Below, piece by piece: positions 1 through 7,067 of a stretch of 18,934 bases of DNA. This DNA is from JAAYAN01 sp964437215 (GTDB taxonomy: Bacteria; Bacteroidota; Ignavibacteria; Ignavibacteriales; Melioribacteraceae). The notes beneath the pieces are model-generated. The model was given only the letters and a program-made list of their open reading frames with translations. It made no database searches and was not told where the DNA came from. The stretch is taken from the NCBI GenBank assembly GCA_964437215.1, contig CAYTFZ010000048.1, forward strand, positions 1 through 18,934, in the 5' to 3' direction. Within the stretch, counting starts at the first letter, position 1, and each line of letters opens with the position of its first letter. The position numbers and the translations under genes were made by a program.

Positions 1-925
1 CAAATATCCCGCTTTCAATATATAATTGAAAAAATTCGTTATGCCAGCTGTTGATACCTTTATCAGCAAACTGCTCTTTGAAAGGAAATACTTTACTGAA
101 TGTTCGCGGACCAAAACCTAAAAAAGGATGCTCGTCATAAATCTCTTTAAATCCGTTCCAAATAATATCTCTGTCCGAAAGAGCAGCAGGCTGGCTGATT
201 CTGTTTTGAATTTCGCTTCTATTTTCGGAGAACGAACCGAGAGAAATCAGTACTACAACAGTTATTATTACAAATACAAATTTTACCTTTTCTCTTCGAA
301 TTATCAAACTGACGATCCCTGCTAAAATTGCAATTACAATATTTGTCCGACCGAGAGAGGTAATGATTCCTGAAAGTACAATCCCCGTTTTAATTGCCCA
401 GAAATATTTCTCTTTTTCACTATTAAACTGCCGGCTGTTAATAAGAAAAACAAAAACAAATAACAGGTATAAAGAAAATGTTGAATAACCGAAAGACAAA
501 CCTTGTGCGCGGTGAACAAAACCGGCAGCAAATTGAATAATTCCAATTGCAGAAACAACTACACCGGCATTTATAAATATTTTGTACAATAATGAAAACT
601 TCTTTCTTTCAATTCTTTTCAGATAATAATTCAGCGAGATAAAAGTTGTATAAAAAAGACTTTCGCGTGCAAATGCCTCATAACTTTCAGCTGGAAATTC
701 TGAAAAGAAAATTGAAGCCGCCCGGATAATTCCGAACACAAAGATGATATAAACAAAATTGTCGAATGTCTTTAATTTTTTCACCCAAGGTTCAAAGAGC
801 CAAAACACAAAAAGTATAATAGCAAAAACCTGAAACAGAAGAAGTGAAATTACAAAGCTGCAAAGTAATCCTGCAATTACTGACACAACCAATTTTTCGT
901 TAACTTTTATTTTACATTCTTCCAT
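1..925 (-). CDS. O-antigen ligase/polymerase-like membrane protein (partial, C-terminus beyond left edge)
   Basis: I translated this frame by hand: it is open without a stop from the ATG at 925-923 to the window edge, giving 308 residues. The protein is a chain of hydrophobic helices. It then carries the Wzy_C/WaaL signature: SLGRTN around R193, a tract ending LSDRDIIWNGF (249-259), DEHPFLGFGP (264-273), and WHNEFFQLYIESG (294-306), with H295 matching the conserved loop histidine of O-antigen ligases. Family members join O-antigen or other glycans to lipid A-core, or polymerise O-units, on the periplasmic face of the inner membrane. Ligase and polymerase cannot be told apart from sequence alone. 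The start lies two bases after the MsbA-like stop codon, so the two genes are almost certainly co-transcribed. The start has no good Shine-Dalgarno sequence, which suggests translational coupling. Confidence 0.85.
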   Translation of the reverse strand, partial: MEECKIKVNEKLVVSVIAGLLCSFVISLLLFQVFAIILFVFWLFEPWVKKLKTFDNFVYIIFVFGIIRAASIFFSEFPAESYEAFARESLFYTTFISLNYYLKRIERKKFSLLYKIFINAGVVVSAIGIIQFAAGFVHRAQGLSFGYSTFSLYLLFVFVFLINSRQFNSEKEKYFWAIKTGIVLSGIITSLGRTNIVIAILAGIVSLIIRREKVKFVFVIITVVVLISLGSFSENRSEIQNRISQPAALSDRDIIWNGFKEIYDEHPFLGFGPRTFSKVFPFKEQFADKGINSWHNEFFQLYIESGIF

Positions 926-927
926 AT

Positions 928-2781
928 TTACCGGAACTGCATATCATAAAGCTTTTTGTATAAACCTTTTTCGTTTTTAATTAATTCGTCGTGCGATCCG
1001 TCCTGAATAATTTTTCCTTTATCCAGGACTAAAATTCTATCGGCATTACGTATTGTGCTTAATCTATGAGCTATTACAAAAGTTGTTCTTTCTTTCATCA
1101 ATCTTTCAATTGCCTGCTGAACTAATACTTCCGATTCGTTATCGAGTGCAGAAGTTGCCTCGTCAAAAATCATTATCGGCGGATTTTTTAAAAGCGCCCG
1201 GGCAATCGAAAGTCTTTGGCGCTGCCCGCCGGAAAGTTTTGTACCCCTTTCTCCGATAATCTGATTATATCCCTCCGGCAATTCCATTATAAAATCGTGC
1301 GCATTTGCAGCTTTTGCAGCGTTAATAATATCCTCATCACTAACATTTCCGGTTCCGTAGGAAATATTATTTTTTACGGATTCGTTAAACAGAACTGTTT
1401 CCTGTGTAACAATTCCCATAAGTCTTCGCAGGTTTTCAATTTTCATATCGCGTATATCGGTTCCGTCAATTAAAACAGCTCCGTCCGAAGGGTCGTAAAA
1501 TCGCGGAATGAGATCGACCAAAGTGGTCTTTCCTGCCCCGCTGCTTCCTACAAATGCAATTATCTGTCCCTTGTTAACTTTAAAAGAAACGTCATCCAAA
1601 ACTTTATCTTCAGAATCGGAGTAAATGAAGCTGACGTTTTTAAATTCAATGCTATTATCAAGAGATTCTTTTTCAGATGGATTTATAGAATCCTTAATAT
1701 CCGGTGTTGTATCAACAATTTCAAAAATCCTCTCAGCAGCAGCGCTGGAAACTTGAATCATATTATTTACGTTGCTTAATTCCTTAATTGGCGGCATTAT
1801 CTGGAAAATAGCGAAAAGTAATCCTAAAAATTCGCTGGCTTTAAGTTCTTGAGTTGTAAGTACTAATTTTCCTCCCAGAAAAATAATTACTACTCCTATT
1901 AAAACACTTAGAAACTCTGTAATTGGAGACGCAGCATTTTTTATCCTGACCATCTTTAAAATTATTTTTGAGTATTTGGTGGTTTCATTTTTGAATTTCT
2001 TAATTTCATAATTTTCCATCCCGAATGCTTTAATAATTTTAACACCGTTTATTGTTTCTTCTAAAATAGAGGTTATCCCGGCCATCTTTTCTTGTAAGTT
2101 TAAACTTTGCTTTTTTATCTTAAGTCCAATCCAACCAATAATAAGCAGTGAAAATGGGAGAATTAGAAATGAAAATACCGTAAGCTGCCAGCTTATTGAC
2201 AATGCAATTCCAATAAAAACGGCTATTGTAAGCGGCTCGCGAACCAAATTAAAGAACACAGGCGAAATGCTTTGAACAACCGCTGCATCATTAGTTATTT
2301 TCGAAATTAAATGACCGGTTTTTTCATTTTTAAAGTAACTTAGCGGAAGTGAATGTAAATGGCTAAATGCATCATCACGGAAATCTTTAACAAAATTTTG
2401 TTCGACAAAAGATAAAAAATATGCCTGCAGGTATCCAAAAATATTCTTTAATAAAAAGGCAATTAGAATAACTACACATATTTTTGATAAAACATCAAAC
2501 TTTGATCCTGACAGTATTGCACTCTCAAAATAATTGCTAATGTTATCTAAAGGTTGATCGATAAAATCCGGTAAAAATGCATTATCAGATTGTGTAGTGA
2601 GTTCCGACTGCTGAACTTCTTGCGTTTCATTAAAAAGTGTACCTAAAAGCGGTATTGAAAGGTAAACTGATAAGCCGTTAAAAAGTGCAAAAAGAATAGT
2701 GCAGATTATTGATAAAAACAGATTAAACCAATATGGTTTTAAATAAGTTAGTATCCGGAAATAAGTTTTGTATTTGAACAA
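928..2781 (-). CDS. msbA: MsbA-type lipid flippase (ABC transporter, fused membrane and ATPase domains)
   Basis: At 617 residues this is a full half-transporter that would act as a homodimer in the inner membrane. Six membrane helices are visible near residues 20-44, 98-125, 178-196, 199-220, 288-306 and 316-334. The ATPase domain has Walker A GSSGAGKT (412-419), Q-loop Q460, the signature LSGGQ (516-520), Walker B ending DE (540-541) and H-loop H572, so it looks active. The family includes MsbA, which flips lipid A-core, and many related multidrug exporters. Placement directly before an O-antigen ligase-like gene favours the lipid role, but this is inference. The start is TTG at 2781, supported by an AAGGAA sequence nine bases upstream; no in-frame ATG exists near the N-terminus and the first helices would be lost with a later start. 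Confidence 0.92.
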   Translation of the reverse strand: MFKYKTYFRILTYLKPYWFNLFLSIICTILFALFNGLSVYLSIPLLGTLFNETQEVQQSELTTQSDNAFLPDFIDQPLDNISNYFESAILSGSKFDVLSKICVVILIAFLLKNIFGYLQAYFLSFVEQNFVKDFRDDAFSHLHSLPLSYFKNEKTGHLISKITNDAAVVQSISPVFFNLVREPLTIAVFIGIALSISWQLTVFSFLILPFSLLIIGWIGLKIKKQSLNLQEKMAGITSILEETINGVKIIKAFGMENYEIKKFKNETTKYSKIILKMVRIKNAASPITEFLSVLIGVVIIFLGGKLVLTTQELKASEFLGLLFAIFQIMPPIKELSNVNNMIQVSSAAAERIFEIVDTTPDIKDSINPSEKESLDNSIEFKNVSFIYSDSEDKVLDDVSFKVNKGQIIAFVGSSGAGKTTLVDLIPRFYDPSDGAVLIDGTDIRDMKIENLRRLMGIVTQETVLFNESVKNNISYGTGNVSDEDIINAAKAANAHDFIMELPEGYNQIIGERGTKLSGGQRQRLSIARALLKNPPIMIFDEATSALDNESEVLVQQAIERLMKERTTFVIAHRLSTIRNADRILVLDKGKIIQDGSHDELIKNEKGLYKKLYDMQFR

Positions 2782-2790
2782 TCTTAAAAT

Positions 2791-2796
2791 TTCCTT
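2791..2796 (-). promoter_or_regulatory. Ribosome binding site fixing the TTG start of the MsbA-like gene
   Basis: The minus strand reads AAGGAA, then nine bases, then TTG at 2781. A nearby ATG further upstream (minus strand ATGATAAGG) runs into a stop after five codons in another frame, so the TTG is the credible start. Confidence 0.6.
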
Positions 2797-3019
2797 ATCA
2801 TTTTATAATTTATTGTGATTTCAAATATAAGAAAATAACGCTTGTATTAAATATGGGGTTAGTTTACATTCTTATTATTTTTAACTCGCAACATCTATTA
2901 TTATTTTTCAGATTAATTCAAAAAATGAATTACTGCATTATCTACAACTCAAGGAATTGAATTTTTCTGACTCTATTCAAAAACCGATTTAAAAATGATA
3001 ATTGACTAAAATGTGCCGA

Positions 3020-4837
3020 TCATTTAAAAACTTCTTTGGTCTTTTTTATAAAAGCAGTTCTATCGGATTGCAAAGTTGTTTCCCAAAAGTTATGTTCCTG
3101 ATAACAGTCATTAAGATTGTACAGACTGTAACTAACATCTTCGTACCCAGATGCAATAAAATATTTATCATTACTGATAATTCCAAAATATTCTTTTGAA
3201 TCAGTCCTGTTTTCACCCTTCCCATTATAAATAAAGATATTTCTTGCGGTATCCAATTTATTAAAAAGTGAGTTTCCGTATTTCATATATTCCGGTTTTT
3301 GCAAGTTGTATAAATCAAGTATTGTAGGAATTATATCGTTATTACTTACTGGCAGATCAGTGTTTTTTCTTATCTGTTCTGTCGCATTTCCCCTCTTACT
3401 TTCAATCTTACAATGAATTTCACCAGGCACATAAATCCACATAGGTATTTTATTTTTGAAGACAGAAAACTTTCCGAAATGACCTTTTTCTTCAATATGC
3501 TCGCCTAACGATTCGGAATGATCTGAAGTGAAAATTATTATTGTATTTTTCATCAGATTTTTCTTCTCAAGCACTTTAAATAATTTATCAATATTCTTAT
3601 CAAGGTAAGTAATAGAATTCAAATAATTATTCAGCAGTCCATCTTCAAAATTATTTTTTTTAAACTTTTCTGGAGAATAGTACGGATAATGAGTATTTGA
3701 AAAGTGAAGAAACGAGAAAAATTTTTCTCCTTTTTTTAATGAATTAGTAAATTTTGTAAATTCATCTATTATAAGATTGTCATCCGCAGCCATATCAACA
3801 ACCTTTGGAGCATTTATTTTTTCACGATAAATAAAATAGTCAAGTTTTTCTGAAGAGAAATAATCTTTATATCTCGAAAGCTCATCATACGACCATGATG
3901 TAATTATTGAAGTTGCTACATTGTCATAATTATTTTCCAACATTTCATATACTAATGGTATATTCGATAATTGATGCTTCCCTTGAACAGGGTTTACACC
4001 TGCAACGGTAAAAGGAACGGAAACAGCCGTAACTGTTGAATTTGAGAATGCTTTTTCAAATAGAAATATGTCTGTCCTGTTATTATTAATAAATGAATTA
4101 ATACAACTATCGGTTGCAAATTTATAGTCGTACTCCATCAAATAAAAAGGGCTTAAACCTTCATTCATTATTAACAGAATATTAAAATCGGATTGCTCTT
4201 TTGATTTTACTTCCGGCAGGTTATATGAGCGGCTGCCAATTTTATCAGCCTGTTCGTATTTCTTATATTCAGTAAATCCTTGTTTAATAGAAAAGACAGC
4301 ATTCGTAAAAGGAAGGGTACGGTTATCCTTAAATTTTAAATTATTGTTAAGCACTAAATTTAGTAAAACGAAAACTGTAAGGTAAATTGTCAGCATCATT
4401 TTTGAGTTTGACTTATACTTTCCCGTGTTTTTATACATAACAGCTAATACAATTGCAATTATTCCAACTATTGTTATTAATTGAAATATACTTATCCCGT
4501 CGTTAATTATGCTTATTGAATTTTCCGGTGAAAGGAACAAAAATGCAAATGTGTTTATCCCCGGCAGAGTATTAAAATAGAAATAAAACGAATATGAAGT
4601 TATAATTACGGTTAAATAAATTGAAATAAGCAGACCTGCTAAAATCTTTTGTTTATCGAATAACGAAAATAAAATCAATAATAATAATAATTCGGATATA
4701 AAAGATATTATATAAAAAAACACATCATTAAATGAAAACTGCGATAAATAATTATTGCGGATTTGCAGATCGATAATTAAAACTGTAATTGCTGTAAATA
4801 TTGAAAATATTGTAATACGGTATTTATTTATAAACAT
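3020..4837 (-). CDS. EptA/MCR-like phosphoethanolamine transferase (sulfatase/alkaline phosphatase fold)
   Basis: The 605-residue protein has about five N-terminal membrane helices (roughly 8-23, 40-60, 67-88, 116-135, 148-163) and a soluble sulfatase-fold domain from about 217. This is the layout of lipid A phosphoethanolamine transferases, which move phosphoethanolamine from phosphatidylethanolamine to lipid A or core sugars in the periplasm. Metal-site candidates are E226 (IMNEG), D439 and H440 (TSDHSESLGE) and H453. The segment STVTAVSVP (267-275) aligns with the MCR/EptA segment around the catalytic threonine, making T270 the likely nucleophile. Oddity: the two cysteines that flank this threonine as a disulfide in MCR-1 are N266 and F276 here, and the protein has only three cysteines in all. 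The start ATG has AGGA five bases upstream. Neighbours are LPS genes. A phosphoglycerol transferase (LTA synthase-like, MdoB) is the main alternative. Confidence 0.82.
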   Translation of the reverse strand: MFINKYRITIFSIFTAITVLIIDLQIRNNYLSQFSFNDVFFYIISFISELLLLLILFSLFDKQKILAGLLISIYLTVIITSYSFYFYFNTLPGINTFAFLFLSPENSISIINDGISIFQLITIVGIIAIVLAVMYKNTGKYKSNSKMMLTIYLTVFVLLNLVLNNNLKFKDNRTLPFTNAVFSIKQGFTEYKKYEQADKIGSRSYNLPEVKSKEQSDFNILLIMNEGLSPFYLMEYDYKFATDSCINSFINNNRTDIFLFEKAFSNSTVTAVSVPFTVAGVNPVQGKHQLSNIPLVYEMLENNYDNVATSIITSWSYDELSRYKDYFSSEKLDYFIYREKINAPKVVDMAADDNLIIDEFTKFTNSLKKGEKFFSFLHFSNTHYPYYSPEKFKKNNFEDGLLNNYLNSITYLDKNIDKLFKVLEKKNLMKNTIIIFTSDHSESLGEHIEEKGHFGKFSVFKNKIPMWIYVPGEIHCKIESKRGNATEQIRKNTDLPVSNNDIIPTILDLYNLQKPEYMKYGNSLFNKLDTARNIFIYNGKGENRTDSKEYFGIISNDKYFIASGYEDVSYSLYNLNDCYQEHNFWETTLQSDRTAFIKKTKEVFK

Positions 4838-4877
4838 ATTTATCCTGTATTAATGCAAGAATTGTCGCATTTTTTTT

Positions 4878-4907
4878 ATTATAATTTAGCGGATTTGTTT
4901 TGGTTAA
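4878..4907 (-). promoter_or_regulatory. Candidate sigma-70-type promoter for the EptA-like gene
   Basis: The minus strand has a perfect -10 hexamer TATAAT (4883-4878) and a weaker -35, TTAACC (4907-4902), 18 bases apart. The position would give a leader of roughly 30 bases before the ATG at 4837. A perfect TATAAT can arise by chance in DNA this A/T-rich. Confidence 0.4.
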
Positions 4908-4945
4908 AAACAAGAAGAAAACAAGTAACTTCAGTTTTGACTTTT

Positions 4946-6175
4946 TTACAATTTTATATTTTTAATTCCGCAATCGCCTTTAATTTTAATATCGGCATAT
5001 TCATTTAACTTTTTAACATCAAGAATTTTTATAATTTTCTTGTCTTTTACGATGTAATCATAAAATAAATAATTCCCGTAAAATCTTGTATTGGCAATCC
5101 CCAAAATTTCATCTTCAAAAATAATATTATGTTTTCCCAAATCAATTCCGTAAATAAAAGACTTCATATTCTTCTCTGTTTTTACGAGTGTTGTGAGGAT
5201 TAATATTCCTTTATCCTCATTCCACAAAGAATTTACTATTTTCCCTTTAATACCGGTAATTTGATTTTTTTTTGCTTCTTCCCTTTCATTGATACTAATT
5301 GACGAATCCGATTTAATCTCCAGAAAATATTTCTTCGTTTCGGAAGTATTTTTAGTTACTCTTTTGGGAAATGCAGGATAACCGTCTTTAAGCAGATTAA
5401 ATTTAAGAGAATCGTTAAAAACTCTTATCCCGTTACTTAAATATTTCAACGTCTTTTTATAAACGAATGAAGTGTTTACCGAATCTATATAAGTTAAAAT
5501 TACACGAAACGTATCCCGCGAAATCCAATCGGCCTGAAGTCTTTGGCATTTACCTATATATTCAACCGGATTGATTGATTCCTCTTCTTTATTGAAATGA
5601 TAAATTCTTGTATCGGTTACATAAGGAAACGAACCTCTGTTTCCGGAACGGAATATTGTAATAAAAAAAGAGTTAGTTTTATCTTCGGACTGTTCAAACG
5701 TAATTATTTTTTTTCCCCAGGGGCTCCATACCAAAGAATATTTTTTCTTTAGAATGTTATAACGGTATAGTCCTGGTCTGTCTAGATAAGTCCCGATGAA
5801 AAAAAAATTCTGAAAATTTCCTTTTTCAATTATACTGTCGCGGAATAATTCAAAATCCTTAATCGCCGAATCTGACATCATCTCCAGCGCTTTTTCACCA
5901 GCCGATCTTATATTTGGAAATGTACCGGCTAAAAGCCTGTATTCTTTTTCTTTATTTCCATTTACTTTAAAACCTTTAACAAAAACTGTATCAAAAGAAT
6001 ATCCGTTAAGTTTGATGGCAAATGCTTCTGCTTTCAGCGAATCCTGGAATTCTAATGCAATAAATACAGGTCTTTCTTTTTTTAATTTTATTACCGGTCT
6101 TTTATCTTTTCCCGAACACGAAAAAAAAACAATTAAAATTACAATAGATAATGCTAAGCTAAATATATTTTTCAA
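4946..6175 (-). CDS. Lipoprotein with SPOR-like segment and possible beta-propeller; function unknown
   Basis: I do not recognise this 409-residue protein as a named family. It begins with a hydrophobic signal (5-19) ending FFSC, so C20 is the likely lipidated cysteine. Residues about 36-100 look SPOR-like: a short strand-helix unit followed by EYRLLAGTFPN (78-88) and an alanine-containing helix. SPOR domains bind glycan strands bare of stem peptides at division sites. After residue 130 the chain is strand-rich, with VWSPWGKKIITFE (149-161) resembling one WD40-like/TolB-type propeller strand pair, so a degenerate propeller is possible. The start is TTG, one base after the xerD stop codon; a later start would lose the signal peptide. 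It is last in the nine-gene operon. Both domain readings are by eye and moderate at best. Confidence 0.68.
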   Translation of the reverse strand: MKNIFSLALSIVILIVFFSCSGKDKRPVIKLKKERPVFIALEFQDSLKAEAFAIKLNGYSFDTVFVKGFKVNGNKEKEYRLLAGTFPNIRSAGEKALEMMSDSAIKDFELFRDSIIEKGNFQNFFFIGTYLDRPGLYRYNILKKKYSLVWSPWGKKIITFEQSEDKTNSFFITIFRSGNRGSFPYVTDTRIYHFNKEEESINPVEYIGKCQRLQADWISRDTFRVILTYIDSVNTSFVYKKTLKYLSNGIRVFNDSLKFNLLKDGYPAFPKRVTKNTSETKKYFLEIKSDSSISINEREEAKKNQITGIKGKIVNSLWNEDKGILILTTLVKTEKNMKSFIYGIDLGKHNIIFEDEILGIANTRFYGNYLFYDYIVKDKKIIKILDVKKLNEYADIKIKGDCGIKNIKL

Positions 6176-6176
6176 A

Positions 6177-7067
6177 TTACCCCCGCGGATGAAAATCCCG
6201 GTGATTCTGTTTTACAAAATCCCTGTCAACGTGTGTGTAAATCTGTGTGGTTGAAATATCCGAGTGGCCAAGCATTTCTTGAACAGCCCGCAAATCTGCC
6301 CCGCCTTCAACAAGGTGAGTGGCAAAAGAATGTCTCAAAGTATGCGGATGAACATCTTTTTCAATTCCAGCATCTTTTGAATAAGCTTTCAGAAGTTTCC
6401 AAATTCCCATGCGCGAAAGTTTTTTACCGTTTCTGTTCAAAAAAACAATGTTTTTACTTAAGCTTTTTTTTTCAAGAAGCGGACGCGATCTTACTAAATA
6501 TTCAGTAACCCATTTTATGGCACTCGAACCCACCGGGATAATTCTTTCTTTTGATCCCTTGCCTAAAACCCGTATCACTTCATCATCAAAAAAAAGGTCA
6601 GCCACTCTTATATTTATCAATTCCGAAATGCGAAGTCCCGAAGAATAAAAAAGTTCTAACATCGCTTTATCTCTAAGTCCCAGTTTATCCTCAGTATCCG
6701 GCTGGTCCAGCAGCTTTTCAATTTCCGAAAAAGCTAAAACCTCCGGAGGCTTTCGTATAATCCTCGGAGGTTCAATTTTATCCATAGGATTTTTTTTTAT
6801 ATACGAAGAGTTTTCGAGAAATTTAAAAAAACCTTTTAATGCCGAAATACATCTGGCGTTGGTTGTTGTTTCTTTTTCCGATTGTTCTTTTCTATTAAAA
6901 AATTCAAGCAGCGCTTTATTGTCGACTTCCGAAAAATCAGTAATTCCGTAATCGGTTAAAAATGTTATAAAAATATTTAAATCATTTTTATAAGCGCTTA
7001 CCGAATTTTCGGATAGGTTTTTTTCGAGCTGCAAAACCGAAATATATTCTCTAACAAACTCATTCAT
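6177..7067 (-). CDS. xerD: Tyrosine recombinase XerD
   Basis: From the ATG at 7067 the product is 296 residues, close to the usual XerD length. The N-terminal DNA-binding domain holds LEKNLSENSVSAYKNDL (14-30), close to the XerD consensus. The catalytic set is complete: R146 (SGLRISEL), K170, H242 and R245 (HTLRH), H268 (LGHSD) and Y277 (the nucleophile). The C-terminus ends HPRG, as in Xer proteins. With XerC it resolves chromosome dimers at dif near the division septum. XerC is not in the window, and no dif site was recognised. The frame stays open upstream to 7190, but those 41 residues lie inside the previous gene and resemble nothing. The chosen ATG overlaps the PgpH-like stop by eight bases (ATGAATGA), a typical coupled start. 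It could serve as the sole Xer recombinase if the genome lacks XerC. Confidence 0.93.
   Translation of the reverse strand: MNEFVREYISVLQLEKNLSENSVSAYKNDLNIFITFLTDYGITDFSEVDNKALLEFFNRKEQSEKETTTNARCISALKGFFKFLENSSYIKKNPMDKIEPPRIIRKPPEVLAFSEIEKLLDQPDTEDKLGLRDKAMLELFYSSGLRISELINIRVADLFFDDEVIRVLGKGSKERIIPVGSSAIKWVTEYLVRSRPLLEKKSLSKNIVFLNRNGKKLSRMGIWKLLKAYSKDAGIEKDVHPHTLRHSFATHLVEGGADLRAVQEMLGHSDISTTQIYTHVDRDFVKQNHRDFHPRG

Noticed and set aside
128..325. Plus-strand open frames throughout the window
   Set aside because: Every plus-strand frame lies opposite a clear minus-strand gene and has biased, non-protein-like composition; none matches a known family.
2782..3019. Possible small RNA or small gene in the 238-base gap before the MsbA-like gene
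   Set aside because: It is A/T-rich with no stable G/C hairpin, no T-tract terminator and no plausible reading frame; only a lone TATATTTG promoter-like element was seen.
6177..7067. Tyrosine recombinase as a mobile-element integrase
   Set aside because: It has XerD length and residues, sits within a housekeeping operon, and no attachment sites, tRNA or phage genes are nearby.
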